A stretch of DNA of 60,708 nt from JAKSCF01 sp028279945 (lineage in GTDB: Bacteria; Bacillota; Clostridia; Peptostreptococcales; JAAYPU01): NCBI GenBank assembly GCA_028279945.1, contig JANQMT010000209.1, positions 1 through 60,708 of the forward strand, given 5' to 3'. The notes under the pieces are model-generated. The model worked only from the letters and a program-made list of their open reading frames with translations, did no database searches and was not told the origin of the DNA. The position numbers and the translations under genes were made by a program. Position 1 is the first letter of the stretch; every line of letters begins with the position of its first letter. This document shows, in pieces, positions 35,764 through 44,108 of this stretch.

Positions 35764-36090
35764 TTATACTATTTCAATGCTACCATATATAATATCAATT
35801 ACTTCATCCAAAACATCTTGAGGCAATTGTTCCACACTCTTATAACCTCTGGAATTAATATCAAGGCTCCGCATTTGCTCACACATAATAGAGCCGGTTG
35901 TTTCAAATCCTTTAAGCTTTACATGTGTTGGATACGGTCTAGGTGTATTGGTAATTGGACAAACCATAACAACGGTATTGTGAGAATTAAACACATCATT
36001 ACTCACCACTACTGCCGGTCAATAGCCAGCCTGTTCATGTCCTCTATTTGGATTAAAATTTATCTTGATAATCTCGCCTTGTCTTACCAT
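35764..36090 (-). pseudogene. mazF: mazF-type toxin gene interrupted by a stop codon
   Basis: From ATG 36088-36090, overlapping the end of mazE by 7 nt, the frame reads MVRQGEIIKINFNPNRGHEQAGY, then TGA at codon 24 (36019-36021), then PAVVVSNDVFNSHNTVVMVCPITN to the stop at 35764. MazF proteins normally have Arg here in (GY)RPAVVVSN, so a CGA to TGA change is the simplest reading. The rest of the endoribonuclease fold is intact (108 codons). A downstream GTG could start a truncated product without the N-terminal strand. Confidence 0.82.
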
Positions 36091-36344
36091 ACTTCTGTTC
36101 CTTCACTTTTACCAAAGTCAACTTCACCAGGTGCATAATCAGTTTTACCGTGTTCTTTTTCAAAGATTTTATATCTTTCAGCAAGGCTAATGTGTTTTTT
36201 CTTCTCTGCTTTTTTTATTGTTATATGGTCCCCTTCTCTTATAATCTCAAACTTAACGCCGTCTAAAAGACTAAGCTTATCAAGCCTACTTTTTGGTACT
36301 CTTATGGCTTTACTATTTCCCCATCTTTTTATGGTTGTCTGCAT
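36084..36344 (-). CDS. mazE: MazE-type antitoxin (AbrB-fold)
   Basis: 86 aa; MQTTIKRWGNSKAIRVPKS is the AbrB/MazE DNA-binding hairpin, and the C-terminal acidic tail (KTDYAPGEVDFGKSEGTEVW) is the toxin-binding part. AGGAGGTG precedes the ATG. It overlaps the toxin gene by ATGGTAA. Intact although its toxin carries a nonsense codon. Confidence 0.88.
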   Translation of the reverse strand: MQTTIKRWGNSKAIRVPKSRLDKLSLLDGVKFEIIREGDHITIKKAEKKKHISLAERYKIFEKEHGKTDYAPGEVDFGKSEGTEVW

Positions 36345-36375
36345 TTTTCACCTCCTATAATTATTTTTAATTATA

Positions 36376-36470
36376 GTTCACTTATTTATTTCAGCTCAGT
36401 AAAATCTTTAACCTACTAAACGCTCATTTCAAATCCCTTAGAATCAATGAATCACAGCGCTGTAAATCTA
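36376..36470. repeat. Deletion scar: second copy of the block at 32188-32850
   Basis: 36376-36432 matches 32188-32240 and then jumps to sequence matching 32820-32850 (AATCCCTTA...ATCACAGCG). The junction is at ATTTCA, a 6-bp word present at both ends (32235-32240 and 32814-32819) in the intact copy. Confidence 0.75.
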
Positions 36471-36481
36471 TGGTATTACAC

Positions 36482-36567
36482 TATTATGGATAATGGGAAG
36501 CTGATTTTAGATTATTAGCCTAATTACAAGCTTCTCTATGCATACTTATTATGGATAATGGGAAGCT
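36482..36567 (+). repeat. 21-bp direct repeat pair
   Basis: TATTATGGATAATGGGAAGC(T) occurs at 36482-36502 and 36547-36567, start-to-start distance 65 nt. Nothing coding is visible around it; the rest of the gap 36345-36748 is the scar, this pair and A/T-rich DNA. Confidence 0.6.
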
Positions 36568-36748
36568 CATCATGTTAACGTGTCATTCAGAACCGTCCCC
36601 CACCACATTTTTTTCAATCCTTTTATTAAGATATTCAATTAATTTGGTGGTTGATACGCACAATTTTTTCTTCCATAATTAGACCTTAATTTTTTTAATT
36701 ACGTCTAACGTCTCGCGTGTTTACGACGTGACATCGTTCCGCTATCCG

Positions 36749-37900
36749 TCATGTTGGAAATACGCTGTTAGAAGACGTATGAACTTCTATCATTTTCAGT
36801 ATAACTATATGTTTTTTATTACTGTAATAAAGTATTTTTCTTATAAGTTCTTCTTGATATTCCTTAGAATAATCTTTTTTAATCGCACTTATCAGCCGAA
36901 AAATTAAATCTTGTGTTTTTTTCTCATATTTATTTTCCCTTAAAGATATTAGTATCGAAATTAATAGCACTCCTATAGTATATGGCATAAATAATATTGC
37001 AATAATATTCGCAAATGAGCTTTTTGATACTGTATTAATACCCTTCATGACTGCCTTATACTCACCTTCACTTATTTCGTTTACTTGATAGTCAATTTCA
37101 ATTGTTTTTATCAATTCATCTTTTCCTTCCATTGCATAATCATATGCAAACCCTGATACCATCAATATTACAGTTGCACTTGCTACTATAAAAACATTAA
37201 GAATTTTGTAGGCAATTTGCAGTGAGTTTGTCTGATATGGTGGTATAAAAGCAAAAAATAAAACCTGACATAATATAGATGCAATTCCAAATAAAACCAT
37301 TCTTCCAATCATTAATTCATATGAAGCTACGATCATCAGTAAATCTGTTGCTTCAAAAGGTTGCAGCTGTGGCATAGTTAACTCTTTTGTAAGTGAAGAT
37401 AAAAACATAGTTATACTTCCTATAATTGCAATTGCCCCTATAGGTACTATCAATAGTCCCTGAATTGTTGTCATCAATATTGAAATAGCTTTTAATATAT
37501 GACTACATCTTGACAATGCAAAATATGATGAAATTATGAATACAACTATAGGAAAGAGAATATAGTTTAGAATCTGATTATTCAACAAAAAGTTGATATT
37601 AAAATTGCCTATTTTAAAAACAATAAACACCCCTAGCAAACTTGTTATAAATACTTCAATAATTTGACATGCTCTTTCATCAGAATCATTTCCTAAATCG
37701 AATTTTGAGGCATCTATATATTTTAATTCTAATCCTCTTTTAATAACCCTGTATACAAAAGTACAAAGCAATATTATTGCTATGATAATATAAATGAATT
37801 TAAATTTAATATCTAAAGAATATGTTAAAAGAAATATAAAAAAACTTATTACTGAATAATAAATACTTTTTATTGATATTATTTTTTTTATAAATGTCAT
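36749..37900 (-). CDS. Hypothetical polytopic membrane protein
   Basis: 383 aa with roughly eight hydrophobic segments, and a Glu/Lys-rich loop (DYAMEGKDELIKTIEIDYQVNEISEGEYKAVMKGI) before the last two membrane segments, followed by a cytosolic tail. No family recognised. It stands between the mazEF region and a 680-bp non-coding gap; cytoplasmic and membrane context give no function. Confidence 0.55.
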   Translation of the reverse strand: MTFIKKIISIKSIYYSVISFFIFLLTYSLDIKFKFIYIIIAIILLCTFVYRVIKRGLELKYIDASKFDLGNDSDERACQIIEVFITSLLGVFIVFKIGNFNINFLLNNQILNYILFPIVVFIISSYFALSRCSHILKAISILMTTIQGLLIVPIGAIAIIGSITMFLSSLTKELTMPQLQPFEATDLLMIVASYELMIGRMVLFGIASILCQVLFFAFIPPYQTNSLQIAYKILNVFIVASATVILMVSGFAYDYAMEGKDELIKTIEIDYQVNEISEGEYKAVMKGINTVSKSSFANIIAILFMPYTIGVLLISILISLRENKYEKKTQDLIFRLISAIKKDYSKEYQEELIRKILYYSNKKHIVILKMIEVHTSSNSVFPT

Positions 37901-38431
37901 TTCAACCTCCCAGAAAATCTTATTACTTCATATGCTGTCTAACTTATATATTCACGACATATGTCGGCAATACTTCCTTTATTAAGGTGCTTGCGACATA
38001 TACGGTGAGTCTAAAAGGGTTGATCTAGTTATATTAAATCGGGACGGTGACTATTTGTACGTATATTTAACTTTATACCCATCGTAAAATGATTGTTCCC
38101 TAACCTCTTTTTTGACTTATTCTTTCGTCTCTGTTTTTCTTATTTGCTAGTACAACTCTTCTTTACTCTATCAAAACCTAATTTATCCACTTTATATAAA
38201 TCATATATTCAACTTCCCATTATAGGCATTACCTATTGTTTAAACTCATCTCATCAATGTCTTTTTATTCTCCCATATTAGTCCTATAAATAATATATTT
38301 CTCCATATTTTTACAAATCCCTTTCATTTGCTGAATAATTTTTGTAATAAAATATATGAGATTGTGTTTTGAACGCCACTAACGAACGTTACCTGCATAG
38401 TAATTAAAACAATTGTTACTTAATAGCAAAT

Positions 38432-38463
38432 AAAAAAGTACTAGCCTATCTAGTACTTTTTTT
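38432..38463. terminator. Terminator of the 14-gene operon (bidirectional)
   Basis: 12-bp perfect stem AAAAAGTACTAG/CTAGTACTTTTT (38433-38444, 38450-38461), 5-nt loop, U-run on either strand. The preceding gap 37901-38431 is A/T-rich and holds nothing else I can support. Confidence 0.85.
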
Positions 38464-38560
38464 GGGGAGGAGGTGGGTTTGAACCCAACCATGGGTATGT
38501 CTGTCGCCATGACCTAATTCATGGCTCTATTGTGATGATGGGTGACCACGGTGAGCCACC
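38464..38560 (-). other. tRNA-like structured 3' UTR of the 14-gene operon
   Basis: On the minus strand the last part reads GGTTGGGTTCAAACCCACC then TCCTCCCCA, i.e. a T-arm plus acceptor strand and CCA as in a tRNA 3' half, preceded by a 7-bp hairpin GCCATGA/TCATGGC. No matching 5' acceptor strand exists, so it is not a working tRNA. It lies between the TctA stop and the operon terminator. Confidence 0.4.
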
Positions 38561-38581
38561 ACTACTTTTTTTCGATTACTT

Positions 38582-40129
38582 TTAATCATTATCGCCTTTC
38601 AGTTTCTCATAAGCACCTTCTTCAGTTAAAATTGAACTTGTTTTTTTATTCATTTTTATGAACATGATGATGAAAAATACTGTAATCAGTAGTATGGCTA
38701 AGCTGGGTATGTCAGTAACAAATATGGACAGATTTCCATCCGATAAAACCATTGATCTGGTAAAATTCGCTTCTGCAATTGGGCCCAAGATTAATCCAAG
38801 CATCAAGGGTATCACAGAAAAATCCAGTTTGGATAAGATATAGCTGAATATTGCAAGAGGGACAATCACCATCATCTCGCCAATATTTCCGCTGTTTGCA
38901 AATGCTCCGGCAAAGCAGAATACCATGATCATAGGACCTAGTAACTTATACGGTATTTTTATTACGTTTGCGATTTGTCTGGTTAAGTATTTTCCTAATA
39001 TCAACAATAATATATTACATATGATTAGACCGATAATGATTGAGTAGGTTGTTACCGCTTGTTTTGTGAACAGAGAAGGTCCCGGAACCAAGCCATGCAG
39101 AATAAACGCGCCCAGTAAAACGGCTGTAACGCCATCTCCCGGAATTCCTAATGTTAATAAAGGTATCATAGCAGAGCCCACAACAGCATTATTACTTGAT
39201 TCTGCTGCTGCAATGCCTTCAACAGCACCTTTTCCAAATTCTTGAGGATTTTTAGAACATCTTTTGGCCTCATTATAACTGACAAACTGAGCTACTCCTC
39301 CGCCTGCTCCGGGCATTGCTCCGATAAAAGAGGATATAATAGAAGACTTAATGATTGTGGGAATGCTTTTTTTCATTTCCTTCATTGTCAGCTTATCGTC
39401 TTTTCCTTTTATGGACAGACTGTTGGATTTATTAATGTTTTCATTGGCTTTAGATGTCTCTTCAACGGATTTAATGATGATCTGGGCAAGTGCTATAAAG
39501 CCGATTAAAGCGGGAAGCAATGCGATACCTCCGTAAAGAAAAGTACTTCCAAATGAAAATCTTACAGTTCCTGTAAAGGCATCCAGTCCCATTGTTGAAA
39601 CAAAGATTCCAAGTGCACCGGAAATAAGGCCTTTTATAATGTTATCGCCGCTTACTCCGGCAATAATGGAAAGTCCAAAGATAGCTAGTGAAAAATACGC
39701 AGGAGATCTTAGACTAAGGGCTATTTTGGCAACGGGTGGTGCTGCAAATAAAAGTATAAGGGCACTTATAAGTCCTCCTATTACAGAAGCATAAAGGGAC
39801 ATGGTCAATGCTTTTTTTGCCTTCCCTTTCTTTGCAAGCGGATAGCCGTCCAGTGTTGTTGCCAACGCCGAATTTGTTCCTGGGGTATTAATAAGTATTG
39901 CACTTATTGAGCCGCCGTAGCATCCTCCTACATATAGTGCCAAAAGACTAATTATGGCGGTTGTAGGATTGAGTCCGTATGTTAGAGGCAAAAACAAGAT
40001 GACGCCCAAAACCACCGTAAGCCCGGGAATACATCCCATAATGATGCCGATCAACACACCGGAAATCGCAAGTAATAAATTTTGAAACGTAAAAAGTTCA
40101 ACCGCTATTTGACCAGACAACTCTACCAT
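38582..40129 (-). CDS. tctA: Tripartite tricarboxylate transporter, large membrane subunit TctA (second system)
   Basis: 515 aa, about 12 membrane segments; IIMGCIPGLTVVLGVILFLPLTYGL, GGSISAILINTPGTNSALATTLDGY and GAMPGAGGGVAQFVSYNEAKR are TctA signatures. Last gene of the long ROK-controlled operon; it overlaps tctB by 7 bp. Distinct from the copy at 23411, so the two operons import different acids. Confidence 0.92.
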   Translation of the reverse strand: MVELSGQIAVELFTFQNLLLAISGVLIGIIMGCIPGLTVVLGVILFLPLTYGLNPTTAIISLLALYVGGCYGGSISAILINTPGTNSALATTLDGYPLAKKGKAKKALTMSLYASVIGGLISALILLFAAPPVAKIALSLRSPAYFSLAIFGLSIIAGVSGDNIIKGLISGALGIFVSTMGLDAFTGTVRFSFGSTFLYGGIALLPALIGFIALAQIIIKSVEETSKANENINKSNSLSIKGKDDKLTMKEMKKSIPTIIKSSIISSFIGAMPGAGGGVAQFVSYNEAKRCSKNPQEFGKGAVEGIAAAESSNNAVVGSAMIPLLTLGIPGDGVTAVLLGAFILHGLVPGPSLFTKQAVTTYSIIIGLIICNILLLILGKYLTRQIANVIKIPYKLLGPMIMVFCFAGAFANSGNIGEMMVIVPLAIFSYILSKLDFSVIPLMLGLILGPIAEANFTRSMVLSDGNLSIFVTDIPSLAILLITVFFIIMFIKMNKKTSSILTEEGAYEKLKGDND

Positions 40130-40644
40130 AATGCTCCTCCTATTTCAGGCAAACCAATCTTAAACACCTTTACAAACACAAAGTATACACCTACACCTAT
40201 TGAAATCAAAATCATATAATTGGATATTTTTCTGACTCTGTAATAAAACAGCATTAATGCAACCGAAACAACTGTTCCAATCAAAAAACCTACCAAATAT
40301 ACTAAAACAGCATATACGCCCATAATCAAAGAAATGATTAAGGCTGTTTTCTCATACTTTAAATGAACCTCTACAATTTTTTCTTTTTTAAATACTAAGC
40401 TTTGAATGATTAAAGTCAATCCTCCCAAAAACATAATCCCAATTACCAGTCTTGGTACTAATCTTGGCGCGATCCCAGGTGTCTCTATTAATGGTTCCGG
40501 AATTTGGCTTGGAACTAACAGCCAAAGAACGATACCTAAAACAACAAACAATACGCCACCCCATAAGTTTGTTTTTATTTTCATTATCAAAACCTCCCAC
40601 TCATTTTTAAGCACGTTGTTTAAAATCAAATTCGAAATTAACAA
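40123..40644 (-). CDS. tctB: Tripartite tricarboxylate transporter, small membrane subunit TctB (second system)
   Basis: Up to 173 aa; four hydrophobic segments. The TctB-like part starts LWGGVLFVVLGIVLWLLVPSQIPEP and contains GIAPRLVPRLVIGIMFLGG. A start at the internal ATG 40582-40584 (MKIKTNLWGG), after GGGAGG, is more likely than the first ATG. Confidence 0.82.
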   Translation of the reverse strand: MLISNLILNNVLKNEWEVLIMKIKTNLWGGVLFVVLGIVLWLLVPSQIPEPLIETPGIAPRLVPRLVIGIMFLGGLTLIIQSLVFKKEKIVEVHLKYEKTALIISLIMGVYAVLVYLVGFLIGTVVSVALMLFYYRVRKISNYMILISIGVGVYFVFVKVFKIGLPEIGGALW

Positions 40645-40710
40645 ACAGTTTTATAGATTATTAATTTCGAATTTAATCTCAATACCTTCTAAGCTGCACA
40701 TTTATTCTTA

Positions 40711-40747
40711 GTTTGGGCGTACATACCTATAATATGCACACCCAAAC
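40711..40747 (-). terminator. Intercistronic hairpin after the second tctC
   Basis: 15-nt arms 40711-40725 (GTTTGGGCGTACATA) and 40733-40747 pair with two transitions. Same position as the hairpins after the first tctC; no U-run, so probably an mRNA-stability or partial-termination element. Confidence 0.55.
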
Positions 40748-40765
40748 CATTCCTTTAACATTCAA

Positions 40766-41785
40766 TTAGTTTTCGTAAATTCCCAATCCTTTTGCAGCAG
40801 AAACAGCATTTTCAAGGGCTGAATCAATATAAGCGTCTAGGTAATAATCATATAATTGGACATCGTTCAAACCAATGCTTGCAATCCAATCCGTATACTC
40901 TTCATCTTCCCAAACAAGTTTTATTAATGCTTCTACATCCTCAATCGTCGCTTCATCTGCACCGGTTCTTACACTTAGCATACCGCCGCCTACTATAACA
41001 TTGCCTTCGTATCCCATATCCGCAACATTAGGAACTACTATGCCCTCAAATCCTTCGTAATCCTTATTTGTAAAACATGCAACAGGAATTACGTCTCCAT
41101 TCATGACTTCATCATAACAAATCTGAGAAGTTCCTACAAATACATCTGCTTCTCCTTTAAGCAGTGCCGCTTTTTGTTCTCCACCGCCTTCATAAGACAA
41201 TAATTTTGATTGTCCTCCGGCAGTATTGATCAAACCACAAAATGCCAAATGCGCATCTGCACCTACTCCACCGCCTGATAATGTTACGACTCTTGATTTA
41301 CTCTCCTCAATGATTTCGTTTAAATCTGCAAAAGTACCTGATTTTACGTATAAAATCCAGCTCCTGTCGTCAACTACCCCAACAGGCGTAAAGTCTTCTG
41401 TTTCAAAAGGAATATTGGCTCTTATTGCTTTAGCATAGTACTGTCCATAAGACGTATACATGATTTTTTTAGTGTCTGCAGGTTCTTTTCCAAACTCTGT
41501 TGCTGCAACGATTCCATCGCCGCCTGTCAGGTTTTCCACCACCAATGGTTTGCCCGTGTATTTGGATGCTACTTCAGCAAATTTACGTGCAACAGCATCT
41601 GAGGTTCCACCTGCGCCATAAGGCATAATAATTTTTATTGTTTCATCAAAGAACGCCAATGACTCTCCTGTCTCCTCTGAAGCAGACCCATTGTCTTCCT
41701 GCTCAGATGCAGGCGCATCATTCCCACAAGCAGCCAGCGAAAATACCATCGCTATTACCAATAACAACATTAATATTTTTTTCAT
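40766..41785 (-). CDS. tctC: Tripartite tricarboxylate transporter, substrate-binding lipoprotein TctC (second system)
   Basis: 339 aa; signal peptide with lipobox SLAAC (Cys20), then IKIIMPYGAGGTSDAVARKFAEVA and VENLTGGDGIVAATEF, the TctC pattern. Binds the substrate outside the membrane. It is followed by a hairpin before tctB. Confidence 0.9.
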   Translation of the reverse strand: MKKILMLLLVIAMVFSLAACGNDAPASEQEDNGSASEETGESLAFFDETIKIIMPYGAGGTSDAVARKFAEVASKYTGKPLVVENLTGGDGIVAATEFGKEPADTKKIMYTSYGQYYAKAIRANIPFETEDFTPVGVVDDRSWILYVKSGTFADLNEIIEESKSRVVTLSGGGVGADAHLAFCGLINTAGGQSKLLSYEGGGEQKAALLKGEADVFVGTSQICYDEVMNGDVIPVACFTNKDYEGFEGIVVPNVADMGYEGNVIVGGGMLSVRTGADEATIEDVEALIKLVWEDEEYTDWIASIGLNDVQLYDYYLDAYIDSALENAVSAAKGLGIYEN

Positions 41786-41843
41786 TTTTCCCCTCCGTTA
41801 TTTTAATTTTTTTTTATATGATTAGATGCTTATAAACACCTAA

Positions 41844-42323
41844 TTAAATAACAAAGATATCGTTTTCAATTTTTTCAACTTCTTTTTTAGCCTTCGTTAG
41901 GAATTCTTGTCTCCAAGGCTCCAGCCCTTGCGTAAAGTCTGTTGTTAAAAATTTATTGGCCATTTCGACTCCTAAAATGTCTCCTATCATCCAGCCACCC
42001 ATTGTAAGAATGTTAGCATCATTAATGGCTCTGCATTTTTCTGCGGCATAAGCACTCTCTACCACAGCGGCATAAACACCTCTATACTTGTTCGCTACTA
42101 CAGCCATTCCCATACCGGTTCCACAGATCAGAATGCCTCTTTCGTATTCGTTGTTTTGAATTTTTTTTGCCGCAATGGAGGCTACATCATAGTATGGCAT
42201 TGGTGCTTCTATGCTAAGTGTTCCACAGTCATCCACTTCATAGCCTTTTTCTATTAAGTCATTTTTAATATGTTCTTTTAATATAAATCCAGATTTGTCT
42301 GAACCAATCAACACTTTTTTCAT
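41844..42323 (-). CDS. RpiB/LacAB-family sugar-phosphate isomerase
   Basis: 159 aa; ILICGTGMGMAVVANKYRGVYAA with the catalytic Cys, and ANILTMGGWMIG are RpiB signatures. The family's GSDHAGF opening is GSDKSGF here: the His is Lys, which suggests another substrate than ribose 5-phosphate (for example erythrulose 4-phosphate or a hexose phosphate). Four bp after the transketolase C-terminal subunit. Confidence 0.85.
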   Translation of the reverse strand: MKKVLIGSDKSGFILKEHIKNDLIEKGYEVDDCGTLSIEAPMPYYDVASIAAKKIQNNEYERGILICGTGMGMAVVANKYRGVYAAVVESAYAAEKCRAINDANILTMGGWMIGDILGVEMANKFLTTDFTQGLEPWRQEFLTKAKKEVEKIENDIFVI

Positions 42324-42326
42324 ATT

Positions 42327-43274
42327 TTATCCCCTTTTCATTGATATGGAAGCCTTGGCAGCCTCAACAATGTCTTTTGCCAACAGTCCATATTTCTCCA
42401 TCAGAAAATCCTGCATGCCTACTTCACCAAAATGATCCTTTACCCCAACCCTTTTAACCGGTATAGGATATTCGTCTGCTAAACACTCACACACTGCACC
42501 GCCAAGTCCGTTTAGGATGCTATGGTTCTCTGCTGTAACCATTGCGCCTGTTTTCTTTGCCTCATTTATAACGGCTTGTGTATCCAGTGGTTTTATGGTG
42601 TGCATATTGACGACACTTGCAGAAATACCCTCCTTTGCTAATATTTTTTCAGCTTCTAGTGCTTCATGTACCATAATGCCGGAGCAGATGATGGATACAT
42701 CTGTGCCTTCTTTTATAGTGGTTGCTTTTCCAAGTTCAAACTCTTGGCCGTCTTCAAAAATACTGGGAAACTCTCTTCTTAAAAGTCGTATATATACAGC
42801 ACCCTGGTACTCTAATATTTTAGGAAACATATTTGCAAGCTGTACCCCGTCTACCGGCTCATATATCACCATATCCGGAATATTTCTGAGTATTGCAATG
42901 TCTTCAAAGCTCATATGCGTTCCACCGTTTAGCATTGCAGTAACACCGGGGTCACTGCCTATCATCTTGACATTTAACTTTGCATAAGAGACGGATAATG
43001 TTATCTGGTCGCAGCATCTTCTGGATGCAAACGGCGTAAAAGAATGTGTAAAAGGGATCAACCCTAATGTGCTCATGCCTGCCGCAACACCTATCATGTT
43101 GGCCTCTTGTACCCCAAGGTCGATGGACCTTTTGGGATATACTTCTCTAAATTTAAGGGTTTGTATCGCTCTCATCAAGTCAGATTCTACGATACAAATT
43201 CTTTCATCCTCTTTAGCATATTGGATCAATAAATCCGTATATATTTCACATAATTGTCTGCCATGTAAATCCAT
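42327..43274 (-). CDS. Transketolase, C-terminal subunit
   Basis: 315 aa; pyrimidine-binding and C-terminal domains of a split transketolase: RSIDLGVQEANMIGVAAGMS with the catalytic Glu, FTPFASRRCCDQITLSVSYAKLNVKMIGSDPG, and C-terminal ENHSILNGLGGAVCECL. Pairs with the ThDP subunit just upstream (43284). Two-subunit transketolases are common in clostridial catabolic operons. Confidence 0.9.
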   Translation of the reverse strand: MDLHGRQLCEIYTDLLIQYAKEDERICIVESDLMRAIQTLKFREVYPKRSIDLGVQEANMIGVAAGMSTLGLIPFTHSFTPFASRRCCDQITLSVSYAKLNVKMIGSDPGVTAMLNGGTHMSFEDIAILRNIPDMVIYEPVDGVQLANMFPKILEYQGAVYIRLLRREFPSIFEDGQEFELGKATTIKEGTDVSIICSGIMVHEALEAEKILAKEGISASVVNMHTIKPLDTQAVINEAKKTGAMVTAENHSILNGLGGAVCECLADEYPIPVKRVGVKDHFGEVGMQDFLMEKYGLLAKDIVEAAKASISMKRG

Positions 43275-43283
43275 ATTTTCCCC

Positions 43284-44096
43284 CTAGTTTAACGCTTCTA
43301 ATGCTTTTTTCCACATTTCGTCTTGAATGAGCATATTATGGGATGTTATTTTATTCTCCGCAAAATATGCACCCTTACCTTTTATCGTATCCAGTATGAT
43401 CATAGAAGGTCTTTCCGCTATTTTTTGTGCCGTATCAATGGCATACTTCATTGCTCTTATATCGTGTCCATCTACTGTTTGTACATGAAATCCGAATGAC
43501 TCCCATTTCTTATTCAATGGATAAAGTCCATTGGTTTCTTCTACCATGCCGTCTATCTGCATTTTGTTATAGTCCGTAAAAGCGATAAGGTTATCCAGTT
43601 TTCTGCTTCCGGCTGCCATAGCCGCCTCCCAGACCTGGCCTTCTTGAGATTCCCCATCTCCTATAATGGTATAGACTTTGAAGTCCTTCTTAGCTATCTT
43701 AGCGCCTATGGCTATACCAACAGCACATGAAAATCCTTGCCCCAGAGAGCCTGTTGTCATATCGATACCCGTGGTCAGGTTCATGTCACAGTGACTTGGC
43801 AATATTGTGTTTGGGCGGTTTAGGGTATCCAGTAATTTCTTTTCAAAATAGCCTTTCAATACTAATGCAGCATATAGTGCCGGTCCACCATGCCCTTTGG
43901 ATAATACAAATCTATCTCGCTCCGGGTCTTTAGGGTTTTGAGGATCGATGTTCATGATATCGAAATACAACAAAGACAGTATTTCACATAAAGATAAACA
44001 TCCGCCGATATGCCCCATTCCAAGTTTTCCAATACTTTCAATGGTATATTTTCTTATTGTATTTGCCTTTTCTTCAATTAGCTTTATCTTATCCAT
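43284..44096 (-). CDS. Transketolase, N-terminal (thiamine diphosphate) subunit
   Basis: 270 aa; IESIGKLGMGHIGGCLSLCEIL, RDRFVLSKGHGGPALYAAL, and the ThDP motif IGDGESQEGQVWEAAMAAGSRKLDNLIAFTDYNKMQ. Together with the C-terminal subunit it transfers two-carbon units among sugar phosphates. Confidence 0.92.
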   Translation of the reverse strand: MDKIKLIEEKANTIRKYTIESIGKLGMGHIGGCLSLCEILSLLYFDIMNIDPQNPKDPERDRFVLSKGHGGPALYAALVLKGYFEKKLLDTLNRPNTILPSHCDMNLTTGIDMTTGSLGQGFSCAVGIAIGAKIAKKDFKVYTIIGDGESQEGQVWEAAMAAGSRKLDNLIAFTDYNKMQIDGMVEETNGLYPLNKKWESFGFHVQTVDGHDIRAMKYAIDTAQKIAERPSMIILDTIKGKGAYFAENKITSHNMLIQDEMWKKALEALN

Positions 44097-44108
44097 TTCA
44101 TTCCTCCA

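Noticed and set aside
36482..36567. Direct repeats near mazEF as part of the CRISPR array
   Set aside because: Sequence unrelated to the 35564-35726 repeats and the period is 65 rather than 67 nt.
38093..38281. 62-codon plus-strand frame in the gap after the membrane protein
   Set aside because: Low-complexity Leu/Phe/Ser product, no ribosome site, no relative in the window.
38464..38560. A functional tRNA gene
   Set aside because: Only the T-arm and acceptor 3' strand are tRNA-like; no matching 5' acceptor, D-arm or anticodon arm could be built.
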